In this document: in pieces, positions 1 to 11,200 of the stretch | How positions within the stretch are numbered: the stretch's first letter is position 1 | How the letters are laid out: the number at the start of each line of letters is the position of its first letter | Source: Microdochium bolleyi | Lineage: Eukaryota > Ascomycota > Sordariomycetes > Xylariales > Microdochiaceae | DNA length: 64,000 nt | Assembly (NCBI GenBank): GCA_001566295.1 | Contig: KQ964245.1 | Coordinates: 1,245,524 to 1,309,523, forward strand | Reading direction: 5' to 3' | Notes under the pieces: generated by a model | The model's input: the letters and a program-made list of their open reading frames with translations, nothing else | Databases searched by the model: none | Told to the model about the DNA's origin: nothing | Program-made: the position numbers and the translations under genes

Positions 1-722
1 GCCCGGACGCCTGGGGCGCTGGCTGGCAGCAAGGCACAGTTTCGACGCGTGTGTGGGGCCTATCAGAGGGCGGGCGGATGCTGGTCTGCTGCGTGCTTGC
101 CGGATGGGATGGAGCACTCGAGCACTCGAGCACTTGGAGCAAGCAGACATGCACAAGTGCCCCACCAGCCACCCTTTGAGACGTACCCTACCCGACCGGC
201 CCAGCCTGGACGTCGAGCGAGGCCAGGCCAAACCGCTGCGCGCAGGGAGCGCGGGGTGAAAAATACTGCCTGTACTCCGTCCCAGGCGCCACAGCGAGCA
301 GCGAAAACGCATGTCCCGTTCCAGGAAAATCTGACGGCCAGCCAGCTTACCAGTCCAGTCAGTCCAGTCTGTCGGCCGCCTCGCTTCTCCCCGACACTGA
401 CTGGCCAACAACCACTTCGACGACCATCGACTCGCCGCCGCCCTCGACAGCAGCCTCCGTCGCCTCTGCCTTGCCTTGCCCCTCTGCCGCGACCCTCCGT
501 CTCCGGTCTCTGCCAGACAGCACCGCGGATTGGCCCGTCCTGCAACAACTCAGCTCACATGCCCGACCTTCATCTCCTTCCCTAGCTCTCCGAGACGCTC
601 CCCCGATCCGCGATCCGCATCTGCACCCGCGCCTGAGCTCACGACTCCTGCTAAACGCGGTCTTCCATCTCTGCCGGGCCTTCCGCAACCAGAGTCGACA
701 CGGCCGACATCGCAAGCGTGCA
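1..722. other. upstream region and probable 5' leader of the CXC gene
   Basis: No gene is supported here. The CXC reading frame stays open upstream to about position 471, but that part is arginine/serine/proline-rich, looks like translated CT-rich leader, and has no good domain. A short tandem repeat of an 8-base unit (GAGCACTC, about three copies) lies at 112-134. The stretch from about 400 to 640 is pyrimidine-rich, as is common just upstream of fungal start codons. Confidence 0.5.
112..134. repeat. short tandem repeat, unit GAGCACTC, about 3 copies
   Basis: Three adjacent copies of an 8-base unit, the last one imperfect. It lies in the non-coding upstream region and has no evident function. 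Confidence 0.7.
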
Positions 723-2327
723 ATGTCCTACTCAGCCAACAAGCGGCAGCGATCCAACACCTCGAGAGAAGTCTCCAACGGCTCCCCCCAGACTCCGGCC
801 CCGGCACTCCGGCAAGTCCAACATCCTGCGGCGGCAGGCGGCGGTGGCAACAATGCTGGCGGAATTGTCCCTGCCAGCTCTTCAGCAATCGGGGCGAACC
901 GCGGAGCGGTCTATGTCCACTCTCCTGGACCCGCGTCTCCCGGACTCGGCCTCGGCAACGGCACCTATGAAGTCCAGAACCCCGGCCGCCAGACCGTCAA
1001 CTATGGCCAGTATGCTGGCGGATCGGTGAACGGCCAGGTGCCCAATGGCTTTGATGCTACGGCATATCACACACCTCCGAATGGCTTCGCCCAGGCGTAC
1101 GGGTCACCCCAGCAGGCCAACAACTTTGCTGCGGCTCACTATGCGCAAACTTTTGCAGGAGGCCACCCGGCAGGCGTTCCAACAAGCCATTACGGCCATG
1201 TCCCGTCTGGCAACATTCAGGACGGTAGCTACGCACAGGTCCGCGCAGTGGCGCCATCCGACGGCATGTCATCGTATCCTCCCACTCCTCCGATAAACGG
1301 CCAACATCCATCAGATGCAACGCTGCAGAGCAATGCTCTCCTCAGTCAACAGGCTCTGTCGCAATATGCCGAGACCTTTGGCACACAGCCGTCACCACAC
1401 ACATCAATACCGTATCGGGGCAGCAACGCTTCCTATCCGGACGTCTCGCTAAATACACCTTACAGTTCCATCATACAAGATCCGAGCCCCAACGGAAGCA
1501 CACACCAGCCTGATGACCTGCAGGACGACGATAGCGAAGACGCGCAAGGAGAGATTGCCGATGATGCGACAATGGTCAGCCGCTCCGACAAGGACCTCCT
1601 CTTGTATATGCCATACCCATCCGATACATCGCAGTTGTACCCACACCCAGAAGCCGCCGACGCGCCGTCTCCGGACATGTCAAAACCACCCGACACGAAA
1701 TGCGCATGCAAAAAGGCACGCGGGAAGAAGAAAGGCTGTTTGTCATGCGAATGCTCAAAGTATGGCCGTGGATGCAGTACTGGCTGTGCTTGCGGAGCTG
1801 CCTGCGGCAATCCATTCGCTGACCTGTCAACATTCTTCGGCTCGACAGCCATGTTCACAAAACCGTGCGGTGCCAATCCCTGCTTCGCGACCTGGTTGGC
1901 AAACCAGCCAAATATCGAAGAGCTCGACGTGGATCTCATGGTAGACCTTATGCTCTACGACGACAGCTCATGGGCTGATATCCGGTCTGCATCGCCCGAC
2001 TTTGCTCAGTGGGAGGAGCTTTGGACCAAGGCTCGCAATGGCAAGAACAAAAAGCAGCGTGAAGAAAAAGAGCGACTAGAATTTGAGCTTCTGAGAGGCG
2101 GCCTTGGCAACTGCAACCAGAACGACTTCAATGGGTTCTGGTACAGTTTTTGTGAGCGGAAATGGCTCCCGACAGATAGCTGGTACCACTGTCAAGAATG
2201 CAGGCAGTGTAAGCCCAGCGACGAATGGCATTGCGAGAAGCACGAGCAGTGTACGACAAACAAGATCTGCCTGGGTTGTCACGACAATGCAGCCGCGCAG
2301 TATCAGGACATGATGGGGAACTATTAA
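723..2327 (+). CDS. CXC (tesmin/TSO1-like) cysteine-rich domain protein
   Basis: Single-exon gene of 534 residues if it starts at the ATG at 723 (MSYSANKRQRS..., a basic start typical of a nuclear protein). Residues 1-320 are low-complexity (Gly, Ser, Pro, Gln, Tyr). A compact cysteine block at about 327-362 (CACKK, then CLSCECSKYGRGC and CACG..CGNP) matches the CXC/CRC zinc-binding motif of tesmin/TSO1 proteins, which bind DNA in animals and plants. A charged helix (KNKKQREEKERLEFELL) precedes a second cysteine/histidine-rich segment at about 489-522 (CQECRQC...CEKHEQC...CLGC), possibly another zinc site. Only one CXC repeat is visible, whereas classical family members have two, so DNA binding is an inference. 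An in-frame extension upstream to 471 exists but looks like leader. Confidence 0.75.
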   Translation: MSYSANKRQRSNTSREVSNGSPQTPAPALRQVQHPAAAGGGGNNAGGIVPASSSAIGANRGAVYVHSPGPASPGLGLGNGTYEVQNPGRQTVNYGQYAGGSVNGQVPNGFDATAYHTPPNGFAQAYGSPQQANNFAAAHYAQTFAGGHPAGVPTSHYGHVPSGNIQDGSYAQVRAVAPSDGMSSYPPTPPINGQHPSDATLQSNALLSQQALSQYAETFGTQPSPHTSIPYRGSNASYPDVSLNTPYSSIIQDPSPNGSTHQPDDLQDDDSEDAQGEIADDATMVSRSDKDLLLYMPYPSDTSQLYPHPEAADAPSPDMSKPPDTKCACKKARGKKKGCLSCECSKYGRGCSTGCACGAACGNPFADLSTFFGSTAMFTKPCGANPCFATWLANQPNIEELDVDLMVDLMLYDDSSWADIRSASPDFAQWEELWTKARNGKNKKQREEKERLEFELLRGGLGNCNQNDFNGFWYSFCERKWLPTDSWYHCQECRQCKPSDEWHCEKHEQCTTNKICLGCHDNAAAQYQDMMGNY

Positions 2328-3951
2328 TGATGTTGCCGTTCTCTCTGGTGTGAGACGGCCTACACTTCTCTTATCACACTTTATGGCGGGGCCGCGGGTG
2401 CCCGCCTTATGACGGACATGGACCATTACGAACAACCACAACGTGGACGACTACTTTCAGGATATATAGAATTGGGAAAATCTGACGAAAACCAGGACAC
2501 GAATCATCTTGGACAACTCTCCTTGCTTTCGACCTCACAAGGCGCATCGCCTGGGGCCATCGCGATGATGGCGAGGGCTGTAGCTACACAGCGAGAGCGG
2601 CAATGCCGACGCTCCTGAGAGAACGTGACAAATCCGAACGGCTCAGCAAAGAGTCTGAGCTCCACAAAAGAACAAGACCTTCAAAGCGTGTAGCCTCTTC
2701 ATCAATAAGCATAGGAATGGAGCAACGGGTGTGTTTTGCTTCCACGCGCATGGTCTGCTGTCGTTGATGACTTCCGTTCGGTGACCTTGTGTAACATGTC
2801 CAGGTCCTTGACCCACTGACTATGCCTCATTCCCCCAGTGTGGCCCGTCAGCTATTGATTGCACAGTGTTGGCTGTGCAGAGTTCCATGTTGCGTCAGGC
2901 CACAGCCGAACAGCCATGGGAGCTTTTCTCCGGTTCATGCCAGATAGCAGACTCGGAAACGTAGGGCTTGCAGACAATTCCTTATTGGACATACCGCCTT
3001 CCCGCATGCAACCTCCGGAGTGGCGGTCTGAGCACAGGCGAACGGACAATTGCCGTGCTACATGGATGTTGCGACAACACGGACGTAGGGATTGATATCT
3101 ACTTGTTCCAATGGCCGATTTGCATAATGTTCTTGTGCATGGACATCACCCGCTTCGAGAGTACATATACCAGCCAGTGGATGGATTCTCTTACTGTTGG
3201 AGTCTGTTGGACATAATATATTCCTCGGGAATTGTGTACTCGTTCGTCGTAACCCCATAGCATCAGATCCCCCATTGTTGAACCAATGACGTCAACCCCT
3301 TTGGACCCTTGCACACTCCACCAGATGCTCTCTGGAATGCACAAACGACGCTGTCCGCCCCGTCGCTCTACCAAGTACAAGAGTGCTTAAGGATTCTGGT
3401 CTGCAATCCACGTCGGTACTACAATCCTCAAGACTACACCTCTTGTTCCCGCCGAGATGCACCGAATTGAACAACAACATCCCCCCAGGATACGCCGCGA
3501 CGAGGCTCAGCCGCTTGGCTCATTGGCGGCGGCGGCGGTGGTGGTCCAAGTTGGGCGCCAAAGACGGGACCCCTGACGGCGGCTGGCCCAGCAACGCGTG
3601 TCAACAAAGATCGGCAGGACCCAACCAGAACGGCCGCACGACGCAGCAGACTGCCAACGCATCAGAGACGTTGTCGAAGACAGATTGGCTGGATTTGCAG
3701 TTGTCCGGCCGCGAGCGTGGGACCTTGTAACATACGCTCGGGACACAGCGCGCTTTCATTGTTCCACTTCATTTGTCCAAGGACCTTCAATACCTCCAGA
3801 GCAGATCATAGCCGCCTTTCGACGAGGCCGTTGCTGTGAGGACCTCTACCCCGGTAACAGACCTTGCAGCAATACAAACAACCTTTTTGACTTCCTGGGA
3901 ACTGGTTGAACGCAACGCCGTTCTTCCTTTCCCTCTCCGTCCTCTCCCCAC
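2328..3951. other. intergenic region between the CXC gene and the acidic membrane-protein gene
   Basis: About 1.6 kb with only short, unconvincing frames on both strands. It should hold the 3' end of the CXC transcript and the promoter and leader of the next gene. The last 30 bases before the ATG at 3952 are strongly pyrimidine-rich (TTCTTCCTTTCCCTCTCC), a common feature near fungal transcription starts. No RNA gene or mobile element was recognised. Confidence 0.5.
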
Positions 3952-6900
3952 ATGGCTCGCCGCAGACGCAACCACGATTTCAAGATTCACGTCGACCCAT
4001 CTTGTCTGAGCGATCCCATGGACGACGAACAACCTTCCCAACAGACAGTCGGTGACGACTCCGCCACCGCGACCACACCGGCTACCGACGAGGGCACTGC
4101 CAGCGTACAGAACGATGCATCCGGCATTGCAGACGAGCTCGTCCTAGAGCAAGACACACAAGACCTGCCCGACGAGAGCGTTCTGTCTCAACACGATGAG
4201 GCTGCGGAGACATCCCATAACCTCTCCGAGCTGAAGGAGGCTTCGCAAATTGAAACATCGGAGCTTGCGGACACGACTGAGGGTGTTCAAGACGATTCAA
4301 ACATTGAGACCAGCGACGTGCTAGAGCAAGACACAACACAACCAGGCCTCGAGGATCCTGATGCCAGCATTGCCGAGTCCTTGAATCACAGCGAGGTCGA
4401 GCACGCTGAAGAAGACGAGCGGTCAACCCTCGAAGGCCCAAGTGGAGATGTGGCTGAGACTATTGATGACATCTCTACCCTCAGCACCGGAGACGTCAAA
4501 GGCGACACAAGTCTGCACGAATCTGAGAGGGCCGAGCTACCTGACGAGAGTGCTGATGATGCCAACACAAAGTCTGTGGAAGCTTCCAGACTGGAGGACG
4601 TTGACACGTCAAGCGCAAACATGGTAGATGACCACAGTCAGGAGCACGAGGTTGTGCCACTACTTGAGAGGACAGTCTCAGAAGAATCCTCGGCCGCATC
4701 TACCTCTAGCACTGTCCGACCTAGCATCGAGCACGACGACGATGACGATCAGCTTGCTCAAGAGGCAGACTCATCAATTCAGCCCTCTCGGAGGACCTCC
4801 CAGAGAACCGAGGAGCTCATCGCCGCCGCCGCAAGGGGCATCATTGCTCATATCGACCAACACAACCAGCACAGCCACTCGGCTGAGCAAGACGACGTTG
4901 ACGTTGGCGAACAGTCGATCCTGAGCGCGAGGAGTGAGCAAGATATCAACGAAGAGTCCTTTGCTGACGACTCCGAGCTGGATCACAACGATACCCACAC
5001 TCATATCTCACGTGGTTCACCACAAAGAGAAGACGGCGCCGAGTCGAGCTCTCAGCACGAGGAAACAGACGAGGACGTCTTCAGCGACAAGAGCCCGAGG
5101 AGTTCGGTGGGGTCGTTTGACGCAGCGGCCGAGTCTGGGAAGCGTGTAGCTTATGCCGACGATATGTCCACAGCAACTCGATCTCCCAGAGTTTCAGATA
5201 TCTCATCTTATGACCGGGAAGAGTTCACTCCAACGGTCCGGGGCACACCACGACCACGCTTTAGGACAACTTCGGACGTACGTGCCATGCAGATGTCCTC
5301 ACCCTCTGGCTCTGTATATGGTGGCTCTCCTCGCTCCCCTCGGTCGCCTAAGAGGACGTACCCGACTGTGTCGAGGCTAGGCACACCAACACAGTACTCC
5401 CCCAAGAAGGGGTCAACTCCGCCTCGCTTCAGGACGATCAAGGAAGCGCCCTTGGTCTTGCTTCATGTGACCTTGGTGCCTCTGCACTGGGCGTGGGGTG
5501 ATCTCGTCAATAGCTTGGAGACCAGCGACCTTAGTGACGAAATGAAGACACTCCGCGACACCTGGCGTGTACTGCAAGACCGCACCGGCGATACTGTCGT
5601 TGAGCGAGGAATATTGCTTGGCCATCCGCAAGATGATTACGAGCTGCTGGAAGAGAGGCTGCTCGAGGCGCTTGAGCTGCCCCAGCGAAGGCGGGCTCGG
5701 ATCCTCGAATGTGGCCACTATCTTGGACCTTCGAACGAGGCCATGGTCAGTGAGTCCGAGGACAGCGAGGACGAGGCTGGCTATCATCGGCGGACTTCGA
5801 CAAACAAACGACACTGGTGCTCGACTTGTAAGCATGAGATCCGTCTAGAAGAGCTCGGCTCGGGCAGAGTGTTCCGCGTCAAGATCTATGCGAGCAATGG
5901 TCTCATGCGTGCTGGGGCCTGGGCTGCTTGCCACAGAGAGATGGAGCGGGTGGACGCAGAAATCGAGCCAATTGTAGATGCGTCTCTACAGGATGAGCTG
6001 GTACGGCTTGCCGCTCTGCAAGAGGAGCGCCAGTTCACGGCCCGTGAGGAGCAGGACATAGCCCGAGAGGTTGCACAACGCTTCGAGGAGGAACAGGCTG
6101 CGGAAAAGGAAGCTGCCCTTGCCGCGAGGGCGATAGAGTACCACCCGACCGAGCAGCTGTTGATCACTGCTCCAGCTCCAGCTCCAGCTCCAGCTCCAGC
6201 TCCAGCTCCAGCTCCAGCTCCAGCTCCAGCTCCTGCAGATACGTCCATGCTTGAGCAGAGCCGGATGTCAGTTCCACCAGCGACCGTCCCTACACCGGCT
6301 GAGCCGGTCCCCGAATGCTTCTACCCGACACCTAGCCCGCCTCGAGAGGAGACTACCGAGGCACGCGCTGCCAGTCACCACAACGATTACGTGCCACCGC
6401 CTTCACCACGCTCCCCCTCAGAGGAAGCACAAGAGCGACGCGACGGCCGTAGAAAGCAGTACCAGGGCGCCTCGTTCCCTGAGCTGCTCCTTGAGGCTCT
6501 GAAGGTTCTTCTGCAAGATCGCAAGAACGTGGCCATCATTGGTCTAAGCGTTGTTGCACTCTTGTTTGCGTTGCGGTCTGCCCCCAGTGCGCCGACTATT
6601 GCTCCAGCTGTGGATTTCATGAACACCGTCCCGCAGCTGCATGTGACTACCACCATCCACACACAGCACGTCGTCAGCCAGGCAGCTCCCACAGTGGAGG
6701 CAGCTCCCATCCCTGAAGCCGTTGTGCCTCAAGCTCAGGCCGCTCCTATTGAGGAATCTCAGGTAGCCCCTTCAGCGAAACCAGCCCCTACCGACGACGA
6801 CCCTACGACACTTCATCCGCGAGCGCCACATCAAAATGATGTACCGGAGCAAGGGCTTGAAGTTGTGGCCAGTGCCTCCGCTGCGCCTGTGGTGGAGTCA

Positions 6901-7188
6901 CCTAAGCACGAACATGGCTTGGAGGCGTATCAGGCTGCACGTGAAGAGCAGCCTGCTGACGCAGCACTTGCGCAGGCTTCTGAGCCGAAGAGCGCCCTAG
7001 AAATCGACGCACCTCCATCTCGGGAACCTGTTGTGCAGCAAGAGACGATCAAGGTCTACCAGACTGTTACTCAGACGCAAGTGGAGTTCGAGACGCTTGT
7101 TGAGACAATCCGTGTCTATGCTACCGAGACTCTGCTGCAAAAGCAACCCCAACCGACTACTCCGAAGCGCCTGGAGATTGGTGCGTAA
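3952..7188 (+). CDS. large acidic single-pass membrane protein, fungal-specific (family often labelled 'pathway-specific nitrogen regulator')
   Basis: Single exon, 1078 residues. Residues 1-430 are very acidic and disordered (many Asp/Glu/Ser/Thr). The ordered core lies at about 485-690 and contains LLHVTLVPLHWAWGDL, RILECGHYLGPSNEA, a CxxC pair in HWCSTCKHEIR (about 620) and VKIYASNGLMRAGAWAAC. A Glu/Ala-rich coiled-coil-like helix follows (about 690-730), then an Ala-Pro tract (about 740-762) and one hydrophobic segment (NVAIIGLSVVALLFAL, about 859-874). The last 200 residues end in a helix with IKVYQTVTQTQVEFETLVETIRVY. One late membrane segment with long flanks suggests an ER or nuclear-envelope anchor. 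From memory, proteins like this core carry the annotation 'pathway-specific nitrogen regulator' in filamentous fungi; I see no DNA-binding domain that supports that name. Confidence 0.75.
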   Translation: MARRRRNHDFKIHVDPSCLSDPMDDEQPSQQTVGDDSATATTPATDEGTASVQNDASGIADELVLEQDTQDLPDESVLSQHDEAAETSHNLSELKEASQIETSELADTTEGVQDDSNIETSDVLEQDTTQPGLEDPDASIAESLNHSEVEHAEEDERSTLEGPSGDVAETIDDISTLSTGDVKGDTSLHESERAELPDESADDANTKSVEASRLEDVDTSSANMVDDHSQEHEVVPLLERTVSEESSAASTSSTVRPSIEHDDDDDQLAQEADSSIQPSRRTSQRTEELIAAAARGIIAHIDQHNQHSHSAEQDDVDVGEQSILSARSEQDINEESFADDSELDHNDTHTHISRGSPQREDGAESSSQHEETDEDVFSDKSPRSSVGSFDAAAESGKRVAYADDMSTATRSPRVSDISSYDREEFTPTVRGTPRPRFRTTSDVRAMQMSSPSGSVYGGSPRSPRSPKRTYPTVSRLGTPTQYSPKKGSTPPRFRTIKEAPLVLLHVTLVPLHWAWGDLVNSLETSDLSDEMKTLRDTWRVLQDRTGDTVVERGILLGHPQDDYELLEERLLEALELPQRRRARILECGHYLGPSNEAMVSESEDSEDEAGYHRRTSTNKRHWCSTCKHEIRLEELGSGRVFRVKIYASNGLMRAGAWAACHREMERVDAEIEPIVDASLQDELVRLAALQEERQFTAREEQDIAREVAQRFEEEQAAEKEAALAARAIEYHPTEQLLITAPAPAPAPAPAPAPAPAPAPAPADTSMLEQSRMSVPPATVPTPAEPVPECFYPTPSPPREETTEARAASHHNDYVPPPSPRSPSEEAQERRDGRRKQYQGASFPELLLEALKVLLQDRKNVAIIGLSVVALLFALRSAPSAPTIAPAVDFMNTVPQLHVTTTIHTQHVVSQAAPTVEAAPIPEAVVPQAQAAPIEESQVAPSAKPAPTDDDPTTLHPRAPHQNDVPEQGLEVVASASAAPVVESPKHEHGLEAYQAAREEQPADAALAQASEPKSALEIDAPPSREPVVQQETIKVYQTVTQTQVEFETLVETIRVYATETLLQKQPQPTTPKRLEIGA
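6169..6234. repeat. coding hexanucleotide repeat GCTCCA x10 plus one GCTCCT
   Basis: Ten perfect GCTCCA units and one GCTCCT unit encode an uninterrupted (Ala-Pro)11 rod in the acidic membrane protein. The near absence of silent variation among units suggests recent slippage expansion. The tract separates the coiled-coil-like helix from the membrane segment, so length changes would alter the spacing between them without shifting the frame. Confidence 0.95.
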
Positions 7189-8212
7189 GATCCAAGGGCT
7201 GCGTTTTGGGATTTTCATCTTTGGCTATGAATACTCTCACGTTGTCGTGCGGCCGTACATTGGGACGGAGCACTACAGGGAAAGATCATTTGTGAGAGAT
7301 GGGGAAGGACTTTGCGTGAGGTATGGGCAGGACAACGAACACATCGGTGAAAGACAAGTAATGATTATATAACATGACGATTCATACTTTAGCGAAGTAC
7401 AAATGAAAGATTTTGGAAAGATTGCCAGAACGCTGTTGAATGTGAAGTGTGAAACCGAGGTGCTGCTCTTTGCGTGTTGCGCGAACCGTAACTTTCCTCT
7501 ATAATCCCAGACGATCAGAACTCATTTCTCCTCCGGAAAGCATTTCAGTTAAGCCGGCTGAGCTGTCGTCGTGATAAGGACCGCATCTGGTGATGTGGAT
7601 GTTGGCGCTCAGCCGCAAGGATCTCATAGCCCCACATCTCCTTTCGGCGCTTGAGTGAAGCCCCCCTGCGGGCCGGGGTCTTGCTTCCCGCGTTCCGCTT
7701 GTCGCCGCGGTCGCAGATGACCGTGATCGAGGCCGACCTCCAGCTCTCCCAGGGTCCTGGTGCGTTCATACGACAACAACAGAACGCCTCAAACGTTGCC
7801 AGGGCATCAGCACCAGCACTATAACCCGGTCGCGACAGACCTCAGAAGGCACCTGCAGCTACGCTCAGACATACTCGACGGCCACCCCCGACCCTGACTG
7901 CGCCGCGCAACGCGAGCTGCACGCCCACTTGGCCATCGGACCAGTAGCCCGTCGCATTGCCATGGAGTTCAGCCGGCGATGCGCGCTTAGAACTCTGTAC
8001 ACTTCGCGACCATCTCACGGGCTCGACAGCTGAGACGCTCACGCTTCCCTACCCGACGGTCCGAGCAGGATAAGCTCCTGGCGCGGCGACTCTCTACGCA
8101 TCTGTCGATCGTAGCGTGGCATATCTCGACTTGAGCCTGCGCGGCCTGCGGTCCTTGGTCGCCTGCTTCGCCCTGGCGTTTGGGTACAGGCCGGCCCATT
8201 GCGACTTACGAC
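7189..8212. other. intergenic region and promoter/leader of MED13
   Basis: About 1 kb between the stop of the acidic membrane-protein gene and the MED13 start. Only short overlapping frames on both strands, none with recognisable protein features. It must carry the terminator of the upstream gene and the MED13 promoter. No RNA gene seen. Confidence 0.5.
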
Positions 8213-11200
8213 ATGGACATTGGCGAATATGACACGAACGCCTTGCTAGTTGTGCGAACACCCATTTCCGAGACTTCCCCTTGCGGCTCTCCGGAAGACC
8301 CGTGCTGTATGAGAATAGAAATGCTGACCTGAAATCTCTCACTACCAGAATAATATAGCATCCGTTAGCTTCGCCTTCTATGAGCCCTCGAATTCCGCAT
8401 CGTCAGCTTCCTTCAGCCCGAGCATCATACAGCTGGAACCGCAGCTCCGCAAAGATGGTTTCCTCGCCTACGTTGAGGCTGCGCGTCGGAGGGTCTGGTG
8501 TTTTCGGCTGGTACACAGGGACGCAGAGTCAGACTCGCCAGATCGATTCCCGAGAGTAGTAGAAGGGGCGGGGCAAACGCTGCCGCTGGTCGAGGAAGGC
8601 GCATTCGAGCCGGCCAGTCTTGCGAAGGCACGGAATCTGGGACCCAACGGCATGGCAACCCCGAACAGCAGTGGCTCGTCGACACTGTCAGCAGCTGTCG
8701 AGAACATGTCTCGGACACCGCAATCGGCGACAGGAGGAGGTTTGCCGCCCATGCAGCTTGGACAAAGCGCAACCGCCGAGCAGGACAGCAAGGCATTGGT
8801 GCCAGGGGAGGCCAAGCCGAGCACGCTCGGCAGTGTGAAAGAAGCGTACGAGCCGCTCATGGCCGCTGTACTGTCTGCTGTATCCTCCGCCTTCTGTGCT
8901 TCAACAGGCGCTGTGCCTCTCAGCCCGCGCACGCTACTGCTGCCGCAGCTCGACAAATATGCGAGTAGTGCCACGACAACTTTGGCCTCTTTTCGCATAT
9001 ATTTGACTACAACGGGCACGTTGTTTATATCAATGAGCTTATCACAAGTTGATGGTCTCATGGCCCTGTCAGAGTATCGTCTCCCGAGATTTCACAACCA
9101 GGGTGTCACAGTTCTCGCAGCACCCTTTGGCATATTTGCTACTTGCGCAGTAGTTCCCGGAGCAGACGGCATGACCATCGAAGCCAGCATAGCGCAGACT
9201 CCGGACACGCTTGTTGTCAGCAGACGGCCGGACAGGGACGCACTTCCCTGGCGGACCACATGTGCTAAGATCCTGCACTCTAGGAGTATTAAGATGCCTG
9301 CAGGCTCATCTAAGAAATGGCTGAATTTACAGCGCATGCGCCGGAAACCCGCGGAGCAAAAGACAGATGGTAAACGGACGCCAGTCGTTGGAGGTGCGGC
9401 GAATATATCATGGCCAAGCACTCTTCTGTTTTGCAAAGCATTCTCGAAGATGACAGTCAAGGACAGCACAGAGGTGCAATCCACCCCGACAGGAGCAAGA
9501 ACGTTTGACCCGCTCTCGAGCGCACGGGCGTGGTTTATGAGTGATGCCGAGCGACAAGCTACTATCGCGACTAACAAGAAGATCCGAGAGGCCGCAGCGG
9601 CATCTGCTGCAACAGCTGCCACGAATGCAGTCGCAGCTCCCGAGCACCCCACGCAGCCGGTCAATGCTCTCTCGCCCCTGGCCGTGCGGCAAACTGGCGG
9701 CCCCGGGCCTGCTCCCGCAACCATGTACCTGACGCCTCCGGATGGAGTTCCAAACGTTGCTGCCGCAACACCATCACTGGATGGTCTCAATTCCAGCCCA
9801 GCCAACCACACGTCAGTTATGGCCCCCGTCGACAATACATCCCAGTCTACTCCTTTGCAACCCGACGCTGCAAGCGAAGATTGGGACAGCGGCAAAGTCA
9901 AGCAGGAACGGCCAAACAACACATTTGAGTCCGACAACCTCTTCGGGGAGCTTGGTCCTGATATGTTCGGGGACAACGATATTACGGAAGATGATTTCAG
10001 CTTCTTTGACGAACAGCAGCCAAATCGTGTAGATATGGGTGGCCTCGACCTGTCGACTCTAGCCGCTAATCACAATGCGTTCGCTACAAACAATGCTCTA
10101 CCCCTACAACCGGCTGCTCTAGCAGAAATGCCAAAAGCACAGCCGTCGCCAACCCAGGCTCTGGCTGCGCAACCTGCACCTGTTTTCGCTAAGCCCGAGC
10201 TCAAGCATGCAAGGAGCTCTATCAAGGAGGAAGAGGAACGACGGCAAGCCGACCATAGCAAGAATCGCCAGACCATTGTTGGGACTAAGCGACCCTCGAG
10301 TCCTTTTGACCCGGCAACAGTTTACAAGAGGATCAAAGCATCTCTTGATAACCACAATGCTGCCCAGCAAAACTCCCACATCAGCGTCTACCCCAACGAC
10401 AGCATCTTTGACAAGGTCAGCTTCGGGTCTGGGCTGTCGTTGGTCAACAGCAAGTATGAGGGCAATGGACGCTTCGATTTCTCCGTGGAGTTGCCCAACG
10501 GTGTCACGTCTGCCGATTTCGATGGGCCTCCAACAACAGAATACCTACGAAGGCACAGCAGAGTACGCCGCGGTCTCCAGCAGCTCAGTCTCACTGGGAA
10601 TGAGCCGTATTATCGCGTGCATGCGGCTCGCGGAGGCACTGCGCCCAGCCTGATGGAGCTGGACGATTCGGCATCGGATGCGGACGAGCTCAGCTTGGTA
10701 TCAGATGAAGAGGATTCGAGCTACGAAAGTGACGAGCCTACTTCTCCACAAAAGTCTGGCGCTGCGCGTCGCGAGGACGGTGACTCTCTCACAGCCTCTC
10801 TCAAGGAGCTTGAGAATGTCGACGTCGTCTCACCAAGCCTGTCGATGGAATTTCCCCGGGCTATTAGATCGGAAACGGAACTGCCTCTTGTCAAGTACTT
10901 TGCGGATCCGGAGCCTGTCGATGTGCGATGGCAAGTCGCAGACGAAGTGTTCATGATTGCAGCCCAACTACTCACCGAGTACGCTGCCACAACCACCATG
11001 CACGTTAAGCCATCTGGTCATTCGTCATTGCGCCTGGCTCTGGAGAAGCGCAGAGACCTCCTGGACATGACTCGAGCTGCTGTACATGACCTCAAAGCAG
11101 TCTTGCCGAAGTGCATAGGTACAGCTAATTGCGGTCACTTTAGACCCGTGGTTGACACACAAGACATCCCGCTGCTAGGTCCGCCTGGTCGCATGCAGCC

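Noticed and set aside
9092..9976. 294-codon frame antisense to MED13
   Set aside because: No domain and entirely inside a confidently identified exon.
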